A program made the position numbers and the translations under genes. A stretch of DNA of 36,879 bases, from NCBI GenBank assembly GCA_964347835.1, contig CAYFZR010000061.1:1-36879 (forward strand), written 5' to 3'. The notes below the pieces were generated by a model, which searched no databases, was not told the origin of the DNA, and saw only the letters and a program-made list of their open reading frames with translations. Of this stretch, positions 34,464 through 36,879 are shown one piece after another. Every line of letters starts with the position of its first letter. Within the stretch, counting starts at the first letter, position 1. This DNA is from CAYFZR01 sp964347835 [NCBI: uncultured archaeon] (GTDB lineage Archaea > CAYFZR01).

Positions 34464-35711
34464 TTATTTCACCTCAAATTCGTCTCCTAGTTCTGGAGCG
34501 GTGGTGGGTATACCTGTCTCTCTGTATACTACTTCTGCAAATTCTGATGTTACGTCTTTCTCCCCATGAACAATAAATATTCTTTCCAAATTATTTTGTT
34601 TGTTTATTATGTCTATCAGTTCTTTTTTACCTACGTGGGCTGAAAAGTCTAGATAATGAACGTTACAGTTGACTTTTACATCGGACCCATTCAAGTTAAC
34701 AGTTCTTGTATCTAAGATTCTTCTTCCAGGAGTACCTTCTATTTGATATCCTGTAAATATCAAGGAATTTTTGCTGTCTTTGTATATTTTTCTAAGATAA
34801 AAGACGGCTGGACCTCCTTGAAGCATCCCAGCAGTAGATAAAATTGCACACGGCTCTTCTACAATATTTTTTCTACCACTTCTGTTTAATATCCAGGCGA
34901 CGTGTCTCATAGCCTTTTTTAAATATTTTGGACTTTTTATGTATTCTAGATGATTGTTTAAGATCTTAGTCACTTCTTGAGACATTCCGTCTAAATAAGA
35001 AGGAACTATGTCGTATCTCTCCAATACCTGCATAATTTCTTGGGATCTTCCGATGGCGAATGTAGGAATGAGCGCTATCCCCGCTTTGTTTAACGTTTCT
35101 TCGACTACCTCAACGAATCTCTTTTCTACTTCGTCTCTCGGGGGATGATCTATGTTTGCGTAGGTACTCTCTATGATCAATATGTTAGCGTCTATGGGAA
35201 CTTCTGCTCCATACTGGAGTCTGGTCTCTATGGTGTTGATGTCTCCGGTATAAAGTATCTTCTTGCCATCGTAACTCAAAGATATTGTGGAACTCCCAGG
35301 AATATGACCAGCATCATTGTATTCTACGTCAAATTCATGGAAGAAAAAAGGCTTTCCATATTCAACTTGTTTAGCTAGAGCCAAACATCCCATAACATTT
35401 TGTTCATGGAAAAAGTGAAATTTTTTGATCTTCAATGAATCCAAGTAAAGCAATTCAATAAGTTCTCTGGTAGGAGGAGTCATGAATACATTTTTTCTGA
35501 ATCCATTTTTATACAGGAGAGGTATAGATCCGGAATGATCGAGATGGGCATGAGACAAAAGTACTGCATCCACATTATTTTCCTGAATGGGGAGTTGGGG
35601 CGGATTCAACATTAAACCATAATCTAGCAATATACTAGTTTTTTCACCCTCTATCTTTATTGCAGACCTTCCAACTTCTCTAGTACCGCCGAGAAATCTA
35701 ATTTTTACCAT
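34464..35711 (-). CDS. Beta-CASP metallo-beta-lactamase ribonuclease, aCPSF2 type
   Basis: 415-aa archaeal RNA-processing nuclease of the CPSF73-like group, without the KH domains of aCPSF1, hence aCPSF2. The lactamase domain shows RFLGGTREVGRSAIKIEG, Asp30 in ILLDYG, motif 2 His54-x-His-x-Asp58-His59 (LLSHAHLDHSGSIPLL), motif 3 in NDAGHIPGSSTISL and motif 4 in ILYTGDIN. The beta-CASP part shows IESTYANIDHPPRDEVE, IPTFAIGRSQEIMQVLERY, LSTAGMLQGGPAVFYL, and the C motif FSAHVGKKELIDII. Zinc-dependent endo- and/or 5'-exoribonuclease activity is expected. It is followed immediately by a small gene of unknown function. Confidence 0.92.
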   Translation of the reverse strand: MVKIRFLGGTREVGRSAIKIEGEKTSILLDYGLMLNPPQLPIQENNVDAVLLSHAHLDHSGSIPLLYKNGFRKNVFMTPPTRELIELLYLDSLKIKKFHFFHEQNVMGCLALAKQVEYGKPFFFHEFDVEYNDAGHIPGSSTISLSYDGKKILYTGDINTIETRLQYGAEVPIDANILIIESTYANIDHPPRDEVEKRFVEVVEETLNKAGIALIPTFAIGRSQEIMQVLERYDIVPSYLDGMSQEVTKILNNHLEYIKSPKYLKKAMRHVAWILNRSGRKNIVEEPCAILSTAGMLQGGPAVFYLRKIYKDSKNSLIFTGYQIEGTPGRRILDTRTVNLNGSDVKVNCNVHYLDFSAHVGKKELIDIINKQNNLERIFIVHGEKDVTSEFAEVVYRETGIPTTAPELGDEFEVK

Positions 35712-35730
35712 TTGGGGAAAGTTTCTATCA

Positions 35731-36354
35731 CTATGATTTAAGTTTTTTGGTCTTTGTTGAGTATCTACTCCTATGAGAACAAATCCAGAACAAGAGTAGA
35801 GAAAGAAAAATCGTGAAAAATAGACTCTGAATCAACAAAAAATTAAAATGCTCATTGGATGGTAAATAGGGTAAAGTCCCAAATGCATAATCCGAGGCAT
35901 CATTGACCAAGAACCATGAAAATATTAAAGCAATACCTTTCTTAGAAGGATTTAATATTGGAAATAAAATTAAAGATTCCAACGACATGCCTATGTGAGC
36001 AAAAAACAATATTGAATACAAATTAAAGTTTGTCGGGGATAAAAAATAGTCTGAATATAATGCAATGGTTGAAACAGTCCATGATCCGTATTTTATAAGA
36101 CCAACAAAGGTTATCACACTCAAGTACGCGGGCAATCTATTTTTAATTAAGAATATAAGCAGGAGAATTGAAAATAGAAGGGTGTAAAGTGGACAATCAG
36201 GTATAAAGATCCAAGAATAAATCGGACTTGTTCTAAACTGGTATTCGTAATAATAAAATCCAAATGCAGTACCTACGAGGTTTGTTATCAAGATTATAAT
36301 CAATAAAATCTTTTTATCAAAAATTCTTTTTGATAACCAATCGATAAAATTCAT
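35731..36354 (-). CDS. DUF1405 family integral membrane protein
   Basis: 207 aa with about six membrane helices. Features typical of the DUF1405 family are NLVGTAFGFYYYEYQFRTSP, WIFIPDCPLYTLLFSILL, and the conserved acidic/aromatic ending LVNDASDYAFGTLPYLPS. The family is found in archaea and Bacilli and has no known function. The C-terminal tail is basic (SRYSTKTKKLKS), so it is probably on the cytoplasmic side. It follows the acyltransferase gene by 13 bases and is probably co-transcribed. Confidence 0.85.
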   Translation of the reverse strand: MNFIDWLSKRIFDKKILLIIILITNLVGTAFGFYYYEYQFRTSPIYSWIFIPDCPLYTLLFSILLLIFLIKNRLPAYLSVITFVGLIKYGSWTVSTIALYSDYFLSPTNFNLYSILFFAHIGMSLESLILFPILNPSKKGIALIFSWFLVNDASDYAFGTLPYLPSNEHFNFLLIQSLFFTIFLSLLLFWICSHRSRYSTKTKKLKS

Positions 36355-36367
36355 TATTCTATCACCT

Positions 36368-36844
36368 TTATTCTATTACCCTTATCGGAACCCCGCCGAC
36401 GAATGATTCTTTCTCTACGTCTTTGTTTACCAACGAAAAGGCTGATACAGTTGCATTATCCCCCACTTCCACTCCTGGAAGTATTAAACAATTAGCACCT
36501 ATCATAACAGACTTTCCTATCTTTACGGGACCTTTTCTCCACTCATTTATCAGAAATTCGTGAGTCAATATCGTTGTGTTATAGCCTATTAGCGAATCAT
36601 CACCTATTTCTATAAGTTCTGGGAAAAATATGTCGAATACTACACCTAATCCTACAGAAACGTTCTTACCCAACTTTGTTCCGATTATACCATATAAAAA
36701 ATTTTTAACCTTCAGGGAGGGTAGATATTTACAAAAGTATATAACCAAAAAGTTGAATATAACGCGCAAAGGATTTCTTATTCTGTACCATTGGCATAAA
36801 GAGTTACCCTCGCCCTTATATTCGTTTATAGTAACTTTTCTCAT
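36368..36844 (-). CDS. Left-handed beta-helix (hexapeptide) acyltransferase
   Basis: 158 aa. An N-terminal helical segment (PLRVIFNFLVIYFCKYLPSL) is followed by hexapeptide repeats from about residue 55 (IGTKLGKNVSVGLGVVFD, IEIGDDSLIGYNTTI), an active-site His in ILTHEF, and the closing turns VKIGKSVMIGANCLILPGVE, VGDNATVSAFSLVNKDV and GGVPIRVI. The fold belongs to the NodL/LacA/MaaA group and transfers an acetyl or other acyl group, usually to a sugar or nucleotide sugar; the acceptor cannot be told from sequence. The hydrophobic N-terminus suggests association with the membrane. Confidence 0.88.
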   Translation of the reverse strand: MRKVTINEYKGEGNSLCQWYRIRNPLRVIFNFLVIYFCKYLPSLKVKNFLYGIIGTKLGKNVSVGLGVVFDIFFPELIEIGDDSLIGYNTTILTHEFLINEWRKGPVKIGKSVMIGANCLILPGVEVGDNATVSAFSLVNKDVEKESFVGGVPIRVIE

Positions 36845-36879
36845 TTCTTAAAACTTATCGCATATATCTAAAAAATATT

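Noticed and set aside
1-36879. tRNA, rRNA, transposase or integrase genes, including at the operon borders.
   Set aside because: I looked for cloverleaf arms, CCA ends and typical protein motifs by eye and saw none; a tRNAscan or ISfinder run would be decisive.

Overview
The window comes from a euryarchaeon-like archaeon that uses tetrahydromethanopterin-linked one-carbon metabolism. The main evidence is an mtr (methyl-H4MPT:coenzyme M methyltransferase) operon, the archaeal coenzyme A route (pantoate kinase plus phosphopantothenate synthetase), archaeal EndA, TrpRS and AspRS, an aCPSF2-type beta-CASP nuclease, and AT-rich TATA boxes about 25 bases upstream of short-leader or leaderless starts. 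Methanogen, methane/alkane oxidiser or a related deep lineage all fit; the window alone does not decide.

Region 1 (1-1692, minus strand): the 5' part of an acidic secreted protein cut by the window edge, and a membrane-anchored winged-helix regulator.

Region 2 (about 1750-18060, minus strand): a seven-gene alpha-glucan/trehalose operon read from one promoter at about 17810: glgE, treS-maltokinase fusion, glgB, treZ, a GH57/DUF3536 enzyme, treY and malQ. Together the genes form a closed loop. TreS and maltokinase turn trehalose into maltose-1-phosphate, GlgE and GlgB build branched glucan, and TreY and TreZ return it to trehalose. Base composition is patchy and locally GC-rich, and the gene set is one normally seen in bacteria. 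The operon is flanked in the same orientation by what read as the N-terminal (17845-18062) and C-terminal (1753-1848) ends of a GH15 glucoamylase gene, as if the operon replaced the middle of a resident glucoamylase gene.

Region 3 (18066-19509, minus): two small unknown genes and hemD. Region 4 (19613-27692, plus): housekeeping genes endA, trpS, purA, a DUF5611 protein that appears to start at ATT, a NusA-like KH protein, coaBC, pantoate kinase, phosphopantothenate synthetase, and an AspRS with residues typical of the non-discriminating (Asp/Asn) type. Region 5 (27713-29827, plus): trkA-trkH potassium uptake.

Region 6 (29828-31418): a gene-poor stretch with hairpins and decayed reading frames, then a satD plus small membrane protein cassette with a 23-base direct repeat between the two genes. 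Region 7 (31419-33470, minus): mtrB-mtrA-mtrF-mtrG-mtrH with very short mtrF and mtrG, and with no mtrE, mtrD or mtrC ahead of mtrB. Region 8 (33651-36844): a small membrane-anchored protein, an unknown protein paired with aCPSF2, a DUF1405 membrane protein and a left-handed beta-helix acyltransferase.
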